Shown in pieces: positions 36,143 to 44,368 of a stretch of DNA of 64,000 nt (position 1 is the first letter of the stretch; the number at the start of each line of letters is the position of its first letter). Source of the DNA: Streptomyces sp. GQFP. Its GTDB lineage: Bacteria > Actinomycetota > Actinomycetes > Streptomycetales > Streptomycetaceae. The stretch is taken from positions 3,596,001 through 3,660,000 of the forward strand of contig NZ_CP089312.1 in NCBI RefSeq assembly GCF_021545335.1. Reading direction: 5' to 3'. The translations under genes and the position numbers were made by a program. A model generated the notes under the pieces. That model saw only the letters and a list, made by a program, of their open reading frames with translations, was not told the origin of the DNA and did not search any database.

Positions 36143-36240
36143 GAACTGCGCCCCCGGCACCCGGCTGTTGAGGTCGCGGGGGCCAGGGGCGCAGTTCACT
36201 GCAATGCTGGTGAATCTGGCAATACCGGTGGTGCCGGTAT
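36143..36240 (-). other. Long inverted repeat and second hairpin between groES and groEL
   Basis: GAACTGCGCCCC (36143-36154) pairs exactly with GGGGCGCAGTTC (36186-36197), spanning a GC-rich loop that can pair further. A second stem, ATACCGG/CCGGTAT (36222-36240), lies just past the groES stop. Hairpins here could end or process part of the groES transcript and set a higher groES than groEL level. Confidence 0.6.
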
Positions 36241-36251
36241 CACCGGGTGAA

Positions 36252-36560
36252 TTACTTCTCTACGATCGCGAGCACGTCGCGAGCGGAGAGGACGAGGTAC
36301 TCCTCGCCGTTGTACTTCACCTCGGTGCCGCCGTACTTGCTGTACAGCACGATGTCGCCGGTCTTCACGTCGAGCGGAAGACGCTCGCCGTTCTCGAAGC
36401 GGCCCGGGCCCACGGCCAGGACGACGCCCTCCTGGGGCTTCTCCTTGGCGGTGTCCGGGATGACCAGGCCAGAGGCCGTGGTCTGCTCGGCGTCGAGCGG
36501 CTGGACCACAATGCGGTCCTCGAGCGGCTTGATGGCAACCTTGGAGCTGGTGGTCGTCAC
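36252..36560 (-). CDS. groES: GroES co-chaperonin (Hsp10)
   Basis: 102 residues. The conserved core KPLEDRIVVQPLDAEQTTASG, the mobile loop that contacts GroEL (SGLVIPDTAKEKPQEG), and VKTGDIVLYSKYGGTEVKYNGEEYLVLSARDVLAIVEK are all present. It caps the GroEL barrel. First gene of the groES-groEL1 operon, under a promoter overlapped by CIRCE-type operators. Confidence 0.98.
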   Translation of the reverse strand: MTTTSSKVAIKPLEDRIVVQPLDAEQTTASGLVIPDTAKEKPQEGVVLAVGPGRFENGERLPLDVKTGDIVLYSKYGGTEVKYNGEEYLVLSARDVLAIVEK

Positions 36561-36658
36561 GATCCGACCTCCCCCTTCGGAGATCTCACGGGGTTAACTG
36601 TCTGAGGTGGCGACCAGGTGGATCCGTCGTCGCGGGTGCCGGACCTGCCCGTCGCTGT

Positions 36659-36683
36659 TGGCACTCTCCAGGGGGGAGTGCCA
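36659..36683 (-). promoter_or_regulatory. CIRCE-type operator, promoter-proximal to groES
   Basis: TGGCACTC-N9-GAGTGCCA matches the HrcA operator core GCACTC-N9-GAGTGC with both half-sites perfect inside. It lies in the 5' untranslated region of groES, about 100 bp before its start. Confidence 0.85.
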
Positions 36684-36689
36684 GACCTG

Positions 36690-36719
36690 AGACTATGACC
36701 GCGATTAGCACTCGGTCAA
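36690..36719 (-). promoter_or_regulatory. groES-groEL1 promoter
   Basis: Read on the - strand: TTGACC (36714-36719), 18-bp spacer, TAGTCT (36690-36695). The -35 box lies inside the distal CIRCE element, and the proximal CIRCE follows the -10, so HrcA could block both binding and clearance. Confidence 0.65.
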
Positions 36720-36732
36720 GCGGACTGCTAAT
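36704..36732 (-). promoter_or_regulatory. CIRCE operator overlapping the -35 box
   Basis: ATTAGCACTC-N9-GACTGCTAAT. It matches the consensus TTAGCACTC-N9-GAGTGCTAA with a single mismatch in one arm, and its spacer contains the -35 box of the groES promoter. Confidence 0.88.
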
Positions 36733-36773
36733 TCCATGAGACGCGGTGCACCGAAAAGGCGCCGCGGGCAGCC

Positions 36774-37532
36774 CTACAGATAGTCCTCCAGGCGGGCCAC
36801 GCTCAGGCCTCTCTCCTGCGTCTCCCTGAGCAGCCTCAGTGTCTGTTCGACCTGGGGTGGGCCCACGAGGACGATGGCGCCCGGGCGGAGGGGTGCCCCC
36901 TTGGTCCAGAGGAGCACCGTCGATACGCCACAGTCCGCCGCTGCCCTCAGCGTGGTCGTGTCGTACGTGCCGTAGGGCGGGCGGAAGAGGCGGGGGCGGA
37001 TGCCGAAGCGTTCGCGGAGTTTGTCCTGCTGGCCGCAGATCTCGGCGCGCTGGCCGGCGTACGGCAGGCCCCGCAGGGACTGGTGGTCCAGGGTGTGGTT
37101 CTGGACGTTGGCGCCGACCTCGCGCAGACGGGCGAAGTGGGCGTAGCCCGGGCCCACGACACTGTCCGTGAGGAACATGCTGACCGGGAGGCGCAGTTCG
37201 CGGACCAGGTCGACGAACCGGGGGTCGCGTTCGGCGCCGTCGTCGTAGGTGAGGAAGACGACCTTGTCGTGGGTCGGGATGTGGTCGACGACCGGGGGGA
37301 GGCCCGGGCCCGCCGTGCGGAGGCGGGCCCTCGGGTGCGCGGGCGGGGGTGGGGGCAACGGGGCCGGCAGGCCCCAGCGGCGGTAGGCCTGGGGGTCGTC
37401 GGGCGCGGAGTCGGCGTGTGCCGCCTTCTCGACCGGGCGTTCGATGGGGGCCACGGGCCGGGCGCAGGCGGTGGCCGTCGTCGCCAGGAGCGCGGCGGCG
37501 AGTGCGGCGGCGGCCAGGGGGCGCGCGGTCAC
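36774..37532 (-). CDS. Polysaccharide deacetylase (CE4/NodB) lipoprotein
   Basis: 252 residues from the GTG at 37532. Signal peptide with lipobox-like ATACARP. The NodB domain has VFLTYDDGAERDP (motif 1; usually TFDDG, the aspartates are present), NHTLDHQSL (motif 2, zinc-binding H-x-x-x-H) and LFRPPYGTYDTTTL (motif 3). It probably removes acetyl groups from peptidoglycan or another wall glycan. The GTG overlaps the stop of the upstream broken deacetylase gene (TGTGA), so the two once formed an operon. Both end in ARLEDYL, a sign of duplication. Confidence 0.85.
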   Translation of the reverse strand: MTARPLAAAALAAALLATTATACARPVAPIERPVEKAAHADSAPDDPQAYRRWGLPAPLPPPPPAHPRARLRTAGPGLPPVVDHIPTHDKVVFLTYDDGAERDPRFVDLVRELRLPVSMFLTDSVVGPGYAHFARLREVGANVQNHTLDHQSLRGLPYAGQRAEICGQQDKLRERFGIRPRLFRPPYGTYDTTTLRAAADCGVSTVLLWTKGAPLRPGAIVLVGPPQVEQTLRLLRETQERGLSVARLEDYL

Positions 37533-38410
37533 AGGTAGTCCTCCAGGCGGGCCACCGCGTACCCCTTGGCGGTGACGAGCTTCATGAAGCGGCGGACCAT
37601 GTCGGGCATCGTGCCCTTCCAGTCGCCCTCGCCCCGGAAGTGGCTGAGGACGATGTCGCCGGGGTGGATGTCCCGGTCCCACTCGCGGTAGTCCCAGCGG
37701 TCGGCGAAGACCTCCTCGTTCCAGAGAGGTGGCATCTTCCTTGCGGAGGAGCGCGAACAAGGTCTTTTTAGCTCGATCGTGTGATGGTCGGCTTCCAGGC
37801 TTGCGGTGTCTTGGGCCGTCCGGGTTAGCGTGGCTGTGCGATCTGGGCCACGAGGTGCGGTGCCAGCGTGCAGGGCCCCTGCTCCACCAGAGGATGAATC
37901 AGGGCCTCCCCGTCGCCTCTGGCCGTACCCAACCGGCCAGGTCGTGAGGAAACCGGCCTCCCGGGTCCGGACCACGCACAGGATGCGTGTCGCCGCCCCG
38001 GGGTCGAGTACGCCGGGGACCAGTACGCCCAAGACCGTTCGGGGCGCGCGACTGAACAGGCTCACCCCTGCTCGGTCCACAGGAACGGTACGTGCTTCAC
38101 GCCGCACGACGTGGCGCGCAAGCTGTCCTCGCCGTAGTTGCCGTAGGGCGGTGAGTGGGGGTGCGGTCAGGCCCCAGCGCTTGGCCGGGGCCGTGCGGGC
38201 CGCTTGTGCCCGGCCCAGTTTTCGGGCGTATGCGTCCAGGGCGCGGGCCGGGGGTGCGTGGAGGCGGAGTTCCTGGCCGGGGGCGGGGCGGGCGTTCTTC
38301 GGCGGGGCGGCGCCCTCCGCGCAGGCGGAGGCGAGGGCGGCTGCGGCGAGCGCGAGAATTCCGGCGCGGGCGATGGACCGGTTTTTGTATGTTTGTCCTA
38401 CTGTTCGCAT
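37529..38410 (-). pseudogene. Scrambled polysaccharide deacetylase gene
   Basis: The N-terminal lipoprotein signal (MRTVGQTYKNRSIARAG, then LASACAEG) and a Lys/Ala-rich linker are normal for this family, and the last 66 residues (LWNEEVFADRWDYREWDRD... ARLEDYL) are the usual deacetylase C terminus. The centre is wrong: motifs TFDDG and HxxxH are absent. A piece PPYGNYGEDSLRATSCGV, ending HVPFLWTEQG and a stop, survives at about 38068-38151 in a different frame from the ends. About 330 bp (37734-38067) of unrecognised sequence follows. The frame stays open by chance through the region, so automatic annotation will call a 293-residue gene. It cannot be an active NodB enzyme. Confidence 0.8.
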
Positions 38411-38500
38411 GGTGCCGGATCTTCCCAGGGCGTGGCCATGGAGTACGGCCGACACCGCCGCCGGAAGCGCGCCGTCCACCGGCTGGCCCACAATGAGGCG

Positions 38501-39715
38501 GTGAACGACCTCGCCACTCCCCTCTCCGCCTTCGCCGCCCTGCTCACCCCTGTGGGCCGCGCCCTCCTCGACGAGGTGCGCGGTACCGAGCCGGCCCGTG
38601 AACTGGCCGTCGCCACCCGGCTGCGCCGCACGCATCCCGCCGAACTGGTCTCGGCGGCGCTCGGGCAGGAACGGCTACGGCAGCGGGCGGTGGCGAAGTT
38701 CGGGGCCGAGGACGCCGGGCGGATGTTCTTCACGCCCAACGGGGTCGAGCAGTCGACTCGGGCGAGTGTGGCCGCGTACCGGGCGGGACGGTTCAGGGAG
38801 TTGGGCGTGACCTCGGTCGCCGACCTGTGCTGTGGGATCGGGGGCGACGCGATCGCGCTCGCCCGGGCGGGCGTCCGTGTTCTCGCCGTGGACCGGGATC
38901 CGCTCACCGTCGCCGTCGCGCGCGCGAACGCCGAGGCGCTGGGGATCGGGGAGTTGGTGGAGGTGCGGGAGGCGGATGTCGCCGAGGTCGACGTCTCGGC
39001 CTACGACGCCTTGTTCGTCGATCCGGGGCGACGGGGTGGGCGTGGTCGGATCTTTGATCCCGAGGCGTACTCGCCGCCGTTGTCGTGGGCCGTGGGGGCG
39101 GCCAGGAAGGCTCCGCTGGCCGCGCTGAAGATCGCTCCCGGGGTGCCGCACGAGGCGATTCCCGGTGAGGCGGGGGCCGAGTGGATCTCGGACGGCGGGG
39201 ATGTGAAGGAGGCGGTGCTGTGGTTCGGGGCGGGGCCTGGGGGTGGGTCTGTGCGGGCAACTCTGTTGCCGGGGCCGCGTGTTCTGGACGGGCGGGGGTT
39301 GCCTGATCCTGAAGTGCGTTCTGTGGGGCGGTACTTGTACGAGCCTGACGGGGCTGTTATTCGGGCTCATCTGGTGGCGGAGGTTGCCGAGGAGGTGGGT
39401 GGGGGGCTTGTCGACGAGACGATCGCCTATGTGACGGGGGATGAGTTGCGGGCCACTTCCTTTGCCTCTGCTTATGAGATCACCGATCAACTGCCGTTCG
39501 GGGTGAAGAAGTTGAAGGCGGTGCTTCGGGAGCGGGGGGTTGGGGTGTTGACCGTTAAGAAGCGGGGGTCTGCTGTTGAGCCGGAGGAGTTGCGGAAGAA
39601 GGTGAAGCTTTCTGGGCCTAACTCTGCGACGGTTTTTCTTACTCGGGTGGCGGGGGCGCCGGCGATGCTGATTGGTCAGCCTGTGTCGGGGGCTTCGCGG
39701 GGTGGGTTGTATTGA
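38501..39715 (+). CDS. SAM-dependent methyltransferase with THUMP-like domain
   Basis: 404 residues from the GTG at 38501; an ATG at 38438 would add 21. An N-terminal helical part (LLTPVGRALLDEV... FFTPNGVEQSTRASVAAYRA) is followed by a class I methyltransferase fold: SVADLCCGIGGDAIALARAG (SAM loop), VLAVDRDPLTVAVARAN, and DALFVDPGRRGGRGRIFDP with DPGRR in the place of the NPPY-like catalytic motif. A C-terminal THUMP-like part follows. It is probably an RNA methyltransferase of unknown target. From about 39240 the codon third positions become G/T-rich rather than C-rich, unlike the first half. Confidence 0.8.
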   Translation: MNDLATPLSAFAALLTPVGRALLDEVRGTEPARELAVATRLRRTHPAELVSAALGQERLRQRAVAKFGAEDAGRMFFTPNGVEQSTRASVAAYRAGRFRELGVTSVADLCCGIGGDAIALARAGVRVLAVDRDPLTVAVARANAEALGIGELVEVREADVAEVDVSAYDALFVDPGRRGGRGRIFDPEAYSPPLSWAVGAARKAPLAALKIAPGVPHEAIPGEAGAEWISDGGDVKEAVLWFGAGPGGGSVRATLLPGPRVLDGRGLPDPEVRSVGRYLYEPDGAVIRAHLVAEVAEEVGGGLVDETIAYVTGDELRATSFASAYEITDQLPFGVKKLKAVLRERGVGVLTVKKRGSAVEPEELRKKVKLSGPNSATVFLTRVAGAPAMLIGQPVSGASRGGLY

Positions 39716-39732
39716 GTCCGCGGGCCGGTGGG

Positions 39733-39845
39733 GGCTTGTCGCGCAGTTTCCCGCGCCCCTATCGGGCGCGCTCGTGCGAGGGTGGAGTGTCGCGCCCCGC
39801 GGCGGAGCCGCAGATGGATACAGCCCCGCGCCCCTATCGGGCGCA
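39733..39845 (+). repeat. Interspersed Streptomyces repeat, copy 2, with a second half copy
   Basis: CTTGTCGCGCAGTTTCCCGC and GCCCCT at 39735-39760 are followed by ATCGGGCGC. The element CCGCGCCCCTATCGGGCGC occurs again at 39826-39844, 75 bp later. The second copy supplies the stop codon and last codons of the convergent sigma factor gene. Confidence 0.75.
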
Positions 39846-41138
39846 CTCGCTCGCCCTCGTACGCAGCAAGTGCCGTTCTCGTTCGTTCTGGGTTAGTTCT
39901 GCTGCTCTTAGGAATTCCACTCTTGCCTCCTTTGTCCGGCCCAGGCGTTGGAGTAGGTCTCCTCTGACGCTGGGGAGCAAGTGGTAGTCGCGGAGGGTTG
40001 GGTCGGTTGTCAGGGGTTCGATGATCTGGAGGGCCTGGGCCGGGCCCTCGGACATCGAGACGGCCACCGCTCGGTTCAACTCGACTACTGGGGACGGGGA
40101 TCGGGTGGCCAGGGCCGTGTACAGGGCGGCGATGCGGGGCCAGTCCGTGGTGTCGTAGGAGTGGGCGTGGGCGTGGCAGGCGGCGATGGTGGCCTGGAGG
40201 GTGTACGGGCCTGGGCCTGATGTCGATGTCGTGGCGCCGGCCGCTTCCGCTCGGGCCAGGGCCGTGAAGCCTCGGGCGATCAGCATGCGGTTCCAGCGGG
40301 AGCGGTTCTGGTCCTTGAGGAGCACCGGTTCTCCGGTCGGGCCCGTGCGGGCCGCCGAGCGGGACGCCTGCAGCTCCAACAGGGCTGTCAGCGCGTGCAC
40401 TTCGGGTTCCTTCGGCATCAGGCCCGACAGCACGCGGGCCAGGCGCAGGGCGTCCTCGCAGAGGGCGGGGCGCAGCCAGTCGTCGCCTGCTGTGGCGGCG
40501 TAACCCTCGTTGAAGATCAGGTAGATGACCTCCAGTACCGAGCCGAGACGGGCCTCGCGCTGGGGGCCGTACGGGACCTCGAAGGCGACGTTCTTCGTGG
40601 CGAGGGTTCGTTTGGCGCGGACGATGCGCTGGGCGACTGTCGCCTCGGGGACCAGGAAGGCGCGGGCGATCTCGGGTGTGGTGAGGCCGCCGAGGAGGCG
40701 GAGGGTGAGGGCGATACGGGCCTCGGCGGACAGCACCGGGTGGCAGGCCGTGAAGACCAGGCGGAGGAGATCGTCGTCGATGTCTTCGGGGGTGGGGGGT
40801 TCGGGGGGCTCGACCGTTGTTTCCAGGTTTCGGCCGATCTCCCGCAGTTTGCGGGCGTACGTCTCGCGGCGGCGGATCAGGTCTACCGCTCGGTGTCTGG
40901 CGGTGGTCATGAGCCAGGCGGCCGGGTTGTCGGGGACGCCGTCGCGGGGCCACTGTTCGAGGGCGGCGACCAGGGCGTCCTGGGCCAGTTCCTCGGCGAT
41001 GCCTATGTCACGGACGGTGCGGGTGACGGCCGCGATGATGCGGGGGGATTCCAGGCGGAAGACCGTCTCGATGACGGTCTCGATGGGTTCGCTCGGGTCC
41101 GTGGTGGGGTGGGTGGGCTGTGTGCGCTTTGGTGTCAC
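39834..41138 (-). CDS. ECF42-type RNA polymerase sigma factor with C-terminal TPR-like domain
   Basis: 434 residues. Region 2 (IGIAEELAQDALVAALEQWPRDGVPDNPAAWLMTTARHRAVDLIRR) and region 4 (TTPEIARAFLVPEATVAQRIVRAKR) occupy the first 190 residues. The rest, with LGSVLEVIYLIFNEGY, is the long C-terminal extension of group ECF42, needed for its activity. These sigma factors are encoded with DGPF-domain proteins rather than anti-sigma factors, and one lies immediately upstream on this strand. GTG start at 41138. The last codons are made of the interspersed repeat. Confidence 0.92.
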   Translation of the reverse strand: MTPKRTQPTHPTTDPSEPIETVIETVFRLESPRIIAAVTRTVRDIGIAEELAQDALVAALEQWPRDGVPDNPAAWLMTTARHRAVDLIRRRETYARKLREIGRNLETTVEPPEPPTPEDIDDDLLRLVFTACHPVLSAEARIALTLRLLGGLTTPEIARAFLVPEATVAQRIVRAKRTLATKNVAFEVPYGPQREARLGSVLEVIYLIFNEGYAATAGDDWLRPALCEDALRLARVLSGLMPKEPEVHALTALLELQASRSAARTGPTGEPVLLKDQNRSRWNRMLIARGFTALARAEAAGATTSTSGPGPYTLQATIAACHAHAHSYDTTDWPRIAALYTALATRSPSPVVELNRAVAVSMSEGPAQALQIIEPLTTDPTLRDYHLLPSVRGDLLQRLGRTKEARVEFLRAAELTQNERERHLLRTRASECAR

Positions 41139-41190
41139 AACCCACCATCAGACACCCCTCGCGGGCTCGGGGCCAAGGAACGCCGGCCGC

Positions 41191-41547
41191 TCAGCCCCCG
41201 GCGATCTCCCGCACCTCGCAGGTCACCGTCCAGTACTCCTCGTGCACCTTCAGGAAGCGCTTGGCCCACTCCAGGGCCTCCGCCTTGTCCTTGCACTGCA
41301 TGATGAGGTAGCCACCGACGATCTCCTTGGACTCGGTGAAGGGGCCGTCCGTGACGGAGATCTTGCCGTCCTGCCAGTGCACGCGGGTGCCCTGTGCGGT
41401 GGGGGTCAGGCCGGCGTTGTCGAGCATCACCCCGGCCTTGGTGATCTCCTCGATCAGCTCGCCCATGCGCTGCATCAGCTCGGGGCTGGGGCCTTCGGCG
41501 GGGGCGGTGGCCTCGTCGATCTTCACGAGGGAGAGGTAACGGGGCAT
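41191..41547 (-). CDS. DGPF/YCII-domain protein, partner of the ECF42 sigma factor
   Basis: 118 residues with the start MPRYLSLVKIDEA preceded by GGAGG. The signature TDGPFTESKEIVGGY sits near residue 70, then YLIMQCKDKAEALEWAKRF. DGPF proteins are ferredoxin-like YCII relatives, always near ECF42 sigma genes, with a role that is unclear. It lies 52 bp upstream of the sigma gene and is probably co-transcribed with it. Confidence 0.92.
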   Translation of the reverse strand: MPRYLSLVKIDEATAPAEGPSPELMQRMGELIEEITKAGVMLDNAGLTPTAQGTRVHWQDGKISVTDGPFTESKEIVGGYLIMQCKDKAEALEWAKRFLKVHEEYWTVTCEVREIAGG

Positions 41548-41667
41548 GGGGTTCCTCCTGGGGTGTGGCGGAGTCCGGGTCCGTTCCGGGCTCTCACCAC
41601 TGCGTCGAACGGGGAGGGCCCGGATCGACACGGCCTCCGGAAAACTTTTCCCCCTACTTCAGAGTCG

Positions 41668-42753
41668 TTACTTCAAGGAGGCCCACAACTCCGCCGCCTC
41701 CGGCTCCTCCGCGACCACCCGGTTGGCGTCCGACGCCGCTGTCACCACCGGCATCGTGACCGTTTTCAGTTCGTCCGCCGACAGGCCCTGCAGGCTCTGG
41801 CCCAGGCTCATCAGTTCGCTGAGGGAGTCCAGGCCGGTGTCCGTGGTCAGGCTGCCCGTCGCCACGTCGGCGACCTTGTACAGCTTGGCGGGGCTGGTCA
41901 GCAGGTTCGTCGAGGAGACCTGCTGGAGGAGGGCCTTGACGAGCTTCTGCTGAAGGCCAATTCGGCCCAGGTCGCTGCCGTCGCCTATGCCGTGCCGGGT
42001 GCGGGCCAGGGCGAGGGCCTGGGTGCCGTCGAGGTGGTGTTCGCCCGCCGTCAGGTCTAGGTGGCTGTCGTCGTCGTGGATGTCCTCGTCCGTGGTGACC
42101 GTGACGCCGCCGAGCGCGTCCACCAGGTCCGCGAAACCGGCGAAGTCGATCTCCAGGTAGTGGTCCATACGCACGTTCGTCATCGACTCCACCGTCTTGA
42201 CCGCGCAGACCGGGCCGCCGACCGAGTACGCCGTGTTGAACATGACGTTGTACGCCTCCGCCGTCGAACCCCCGTCCGACAGCGGGCAGGACGGACGTGT
42301 GACCAGCGTGTCGCGCGGGATGCTCACGATCGTCGCCTTCGTACGGCCCGCGTCCAGGTGGACGACCATCGCCGTGTCGGACCGCGCGCCCTCGCTGCTG
42401 CCGCCGCCGAGTGCCTGGTTCCGCTTGCCGCTGCGCGAGTCCGAGCCCAGGACCAGGATGTTCAGCGCCTCGCTCGGGAGCGGTGTCGCCGAGGCGGACG
42501 CGCCCGTCGACGGCAGTGCCTGTGTCTTGGCCGGGCGGTTGTCGCCGAGCGCGCTGTTGATGTCGACGCTCTTGATGTTGCGGTTCAGGTGCCAGTAGGC
42601 GTAGCCCCCGGCTGCCGCTGCGAGCACCAGGGTGCCGGCGAGCGTGAAACCGACGGCCTTCAACCACCGTGACGGCCGCCGGCCCGTCTGCCGGGCCGTC
42701 TGTCTCTCCGCGCCCCCGTCGTCGTCCGACATCTGTTCCTCTTCTCCCATCAC
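41668..42753 (-). CDS. LCP (LytR-CpsA-Psr) family wall-polymer ligase
   Basis: 361 residues. A cytoplasmic N-terminal tail, one membrane helix (VGFTLAGTLVLAAAAGGYAYW), then the LCP domain: LNILVLGSDSR, RSDTAMVVHLDAGRTKATIVSIPRDTLV with the conserved Arg/Asp set, YSVGGPVCAVKTVESMT, HYLEIDFAGFADLVDALGGVTV and LALARTRHGIGDGSDLGRIGLQQ. LCP proteins attach teichoic-acid-like polymers or glycans to peptidoglycan outside the membrane. It stands alone, with no glycosyltransferases around it. Confidence 0.93.
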   Translation of the reverse strand: MMGEEEQMSDDDGGAERQTARQTGRRPSRWLKAVGFTLAGTLVLAAAAGGYAYWHLNRNIKSVDINSALGDNRPAKTQALPSTGASASATPLPSEALNILVLGSDSRSGKRNQALGGGSSEGARSDTAMVVHLDAGRTKATIVSIPRDTLVTRPSCPLSDGGSTAEAYNVMFNTAYSVGGPVCAVKTVESMTNVRMDHYLEIDFAGFADLVDALGGVTVTTDEDIHDDDSHLDLTAGEHHLDGTQALALARTRHGIGDGSDLGRIGLQQKLVKALLQQVSSTNLLTSPAKLYKVADVATGSLTTDTGLDSLSELMSLGQSLQGLSADELKTVTMPVVTAASDANRVVAEEPEAAELWASLK

Positions 42754-42833
42754 AGGGAGGAACGTACGTCCGAATTATTACGAGCGGAGGCCCGTGCCCG
42801 GCATTCTTCGGAAAATCTCACACTTCTCAGCCC

Positions 42834-42877
42834 AAGATCAGCCCGGGATCAGCCCGAGATCAGGCCGGGATCAGCCC
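42834..42877. repeat. Four tandem 11-bp units at the xylanase gene end
   Basis: AAGATCAGCCC, GGGATCAGCCC, GAGATCAGGCC, GGGATCAGCCC. The last unit overlaps the stop codon of the xylanase gene (42871). Each unit spans about one helical turn. It might act as a binding array or simply be slippage-derived. Confidence 0.85.
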
Positions 42878-44199
42878 AGCGTCACCGTTGGTACGGGGTT
42901 GCTCCCGCTCCATGTCCCGTTGAACCCGAAGCTCACCGAACCGCCACTCGGCACCGTCCCGTTGTACGAGGCGTTCACGCAGGTCACCGCCGTCCCCGAC
43001 TGGGTGCAGGTGGCGTTCCAGGCCTGCGTGAGCTGCTGTCCCGCGCCGTACGGCCAGGTCACCCGCCACGACGACAGGGACCTGCCCGAGCACGCGATCG
43101 TCACCTGGCCCGTGAAGCCGGTGTTCCACTGGTTCGGGACCGTGTACGTCGCCGTGCAGCCCTCCGTGGAAGGGGTGCCGCCGAGGGCCTGGGCTATCGC
43201 GTAGTACGCCGGTTTCGGGGTGAACGACTCCGTGTACGGGGTCGCCGCGCCGTATCCGTCGAACACGTCCGGGATCCATGAGTCGGAGTCCGTGAAGCCC
43301 CAGACGGTCACGCCGGTGCACCGGGTCACGGCCACGCACGCGTCCATCACGGCCTTGTAGTCGGCCGCCTGCTGGGTCAACTTGGCGTCTGTGGCGGGGA
43401 GTTGCATACGGATGTCCAGTTCCGTGATCGCCACGTCCACGCCCAGATCGGCGAAGCGCTGGATGTTCTGCTGGAGGGTCGACGGGTACTGGCCGAGGAT
43501 CAGGTGGGCCTGGAGCCCCACCCCGTCGATCGGTACTCCGCGCTCCTTCAGGGACTTGACCAGGTTGTACAGGGCCGTGCTCTTCGCGTTGACGCCCTCG
43601 ACGTTGTAGTCGTTGATGTAGAGCTTCGCGGTCGGGTCGGCCGCCCTCGCCCAGGTCAGGGCCTGGGCGATGTAGTCGGTGCCGAGGTTGGTGGACCAGA
43701 GCGTGGAGCGGTACGTGCCGTCCTCGTTGAAGGGCTCGTTCACCACGTCCCAGGCCGCCAACTGGCCCTTGTAGCGCGTGACTTCGGTGGTGATGTGGTC
43801 CTGGAGGATGGTGCTGAGCTGGGCCGGGGTCCAGGTGCCGTTCGTCAGCCAGCTGGGGTTCTGGCTGTGCCAGACCAGGGTGTGGCCGCGGATCTGTTGG
43901 TTGTGGGCCTGGGCGAAGGTGACTATCTGGTCGGCCTCGGTCCAGTTGTGGGTGCCTTGGGTGGGCTCTACGGATTCCCACTTCATGGCGTTGCCGGGGG
44001 TGAGGGAGTTGAACTGGGTTCCGGCTATGTCGCCGTAGGTTCCGGTGAGTTTGCTGCCGGTTACTGCTGTGCCTATGACTTTGTTCTTGGCTGTGGCGAG
44101 GTCGCGCAGTGGGGGGTCTTCGGCGTGTGCCGAGGTTGCCGTCCCGGCGAGGAGCAGTGCGGCGGTGAGGAGGGATAAGGCTGTTCTGGAGGGTCTCAT
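42871..44199 (-). CDS. Secreted GH10 endo-1,4-beta-xylanase with CBM2
   Basis: 442 residues. A signal peptide (cleavage after TATSAHA) precedes a GH10 barrel with the acid/base Glu155 in WDVVNEPF and the nucleophile Glu260 in ITELDIRM; HTLVWHSQNPSW and VWGFTDSDSW are further family marks. A short linker leads to a C-terminal CBM2 (GCTATYTVPNQWNTGFTGQVTI... SFGFNGTWSG) with its end cysteines. It cuts xylan outside the cell. A palindrome CCGAAAGTTTCGG sits 10 bp before the start and overlaps the GGAGG site, matching the operator type of Streptomyces xylan genes. Confidence 0.95.
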   Translation of the reverse strand: MRPSRTALSLLTAALLLAGTATSAHAEDPPLRDLATAKNKVIGTAVTGSKLTGTYGDIAGTQFNSLTPGNAMKWESVEPTQGTHNWTEADQIVTFAQAHNQQIRGHTLVWHSQNPSWLTNGTWTPAQLSTILQDHITTEVTRYKGQLAAWDVVNEPFNEDGTYRSTLWSTNLGTDYIAQALTWARAADPTAKLYINDYNVEGVNAKSTALYNLVKSLKERGVPIDGVGLQAHLILGQYPSTLQQNIQRFADLGVDVAITELDIRMQLPATDAKLTQQAADYKAVMDACVAVTRCTGVTVWGFTDSDSWIPDVFDGYGAATPYTESFTPKPAYYAIAQALGGTPSTEGCTATYTVPNQWNTGFTGQVTIACSGRSLSSWRVTWPYGAGQQLTQAWNATCTQSGTAVTCVNASYNGTVPSGGSVSFGFNGTWSGSNPVPTVTLG

Positions 44200-44209
44200 G
44201 CGGGTGCCT

Positions 44210-44222
44210 CCGAAAGTTTCGG
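44210..44222. promoter_or_regulatory. Palindromic operator for xylan regulation
   Basis: CCGAAAGTTTCGG is a perfect palindrome about one base. The core CGAAA-N-TTTCG is the sequence known from actinomycete xylanase promoters and from BxlR binding (CGAA...TTCG). It overlaps the ribosome binding site of the xylanase gene, so a bound repressor would act as a roadblock. Confidence 0.75.
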
Positions 44223-44290
44223 TTGGGGTACCGATTGACTTCGGGGCAGTGTGGGGGGAGTTGCGTTGGGCGTCAATGGGTTGTGTGTCG

Positions 44291-44346
44291 GGTGCGGGTG
44301 CGGGTGCGGGTGCGTTGTGGCTTGTCGCGCAGTTCCCCGCGCCCCT
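44291..44346 (+). repeat. GGTGCG hexamer run and interspersed repeat copy 3
   Basis: Four perfect GGTGCG units (44291-44314) are followed by GTGGCTTGTCGCGCAGTTCC and CCGCGCCCCT (44317-44346), the same core as at 6196, 39733 and 63669. It lies between the xylanase promoter and the end of bxlR. Confidence 0.8.
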
Positions 44347-44368
44347 GGGTGGGACACCGCGCCCCCAG

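Noticed and set aside
44291..44346. GC-rich run after the xylanase operator as a bxlR terminator
   Set aside because: It lacks a clear stem with a T-tract and matches the interspersed repeat instead.
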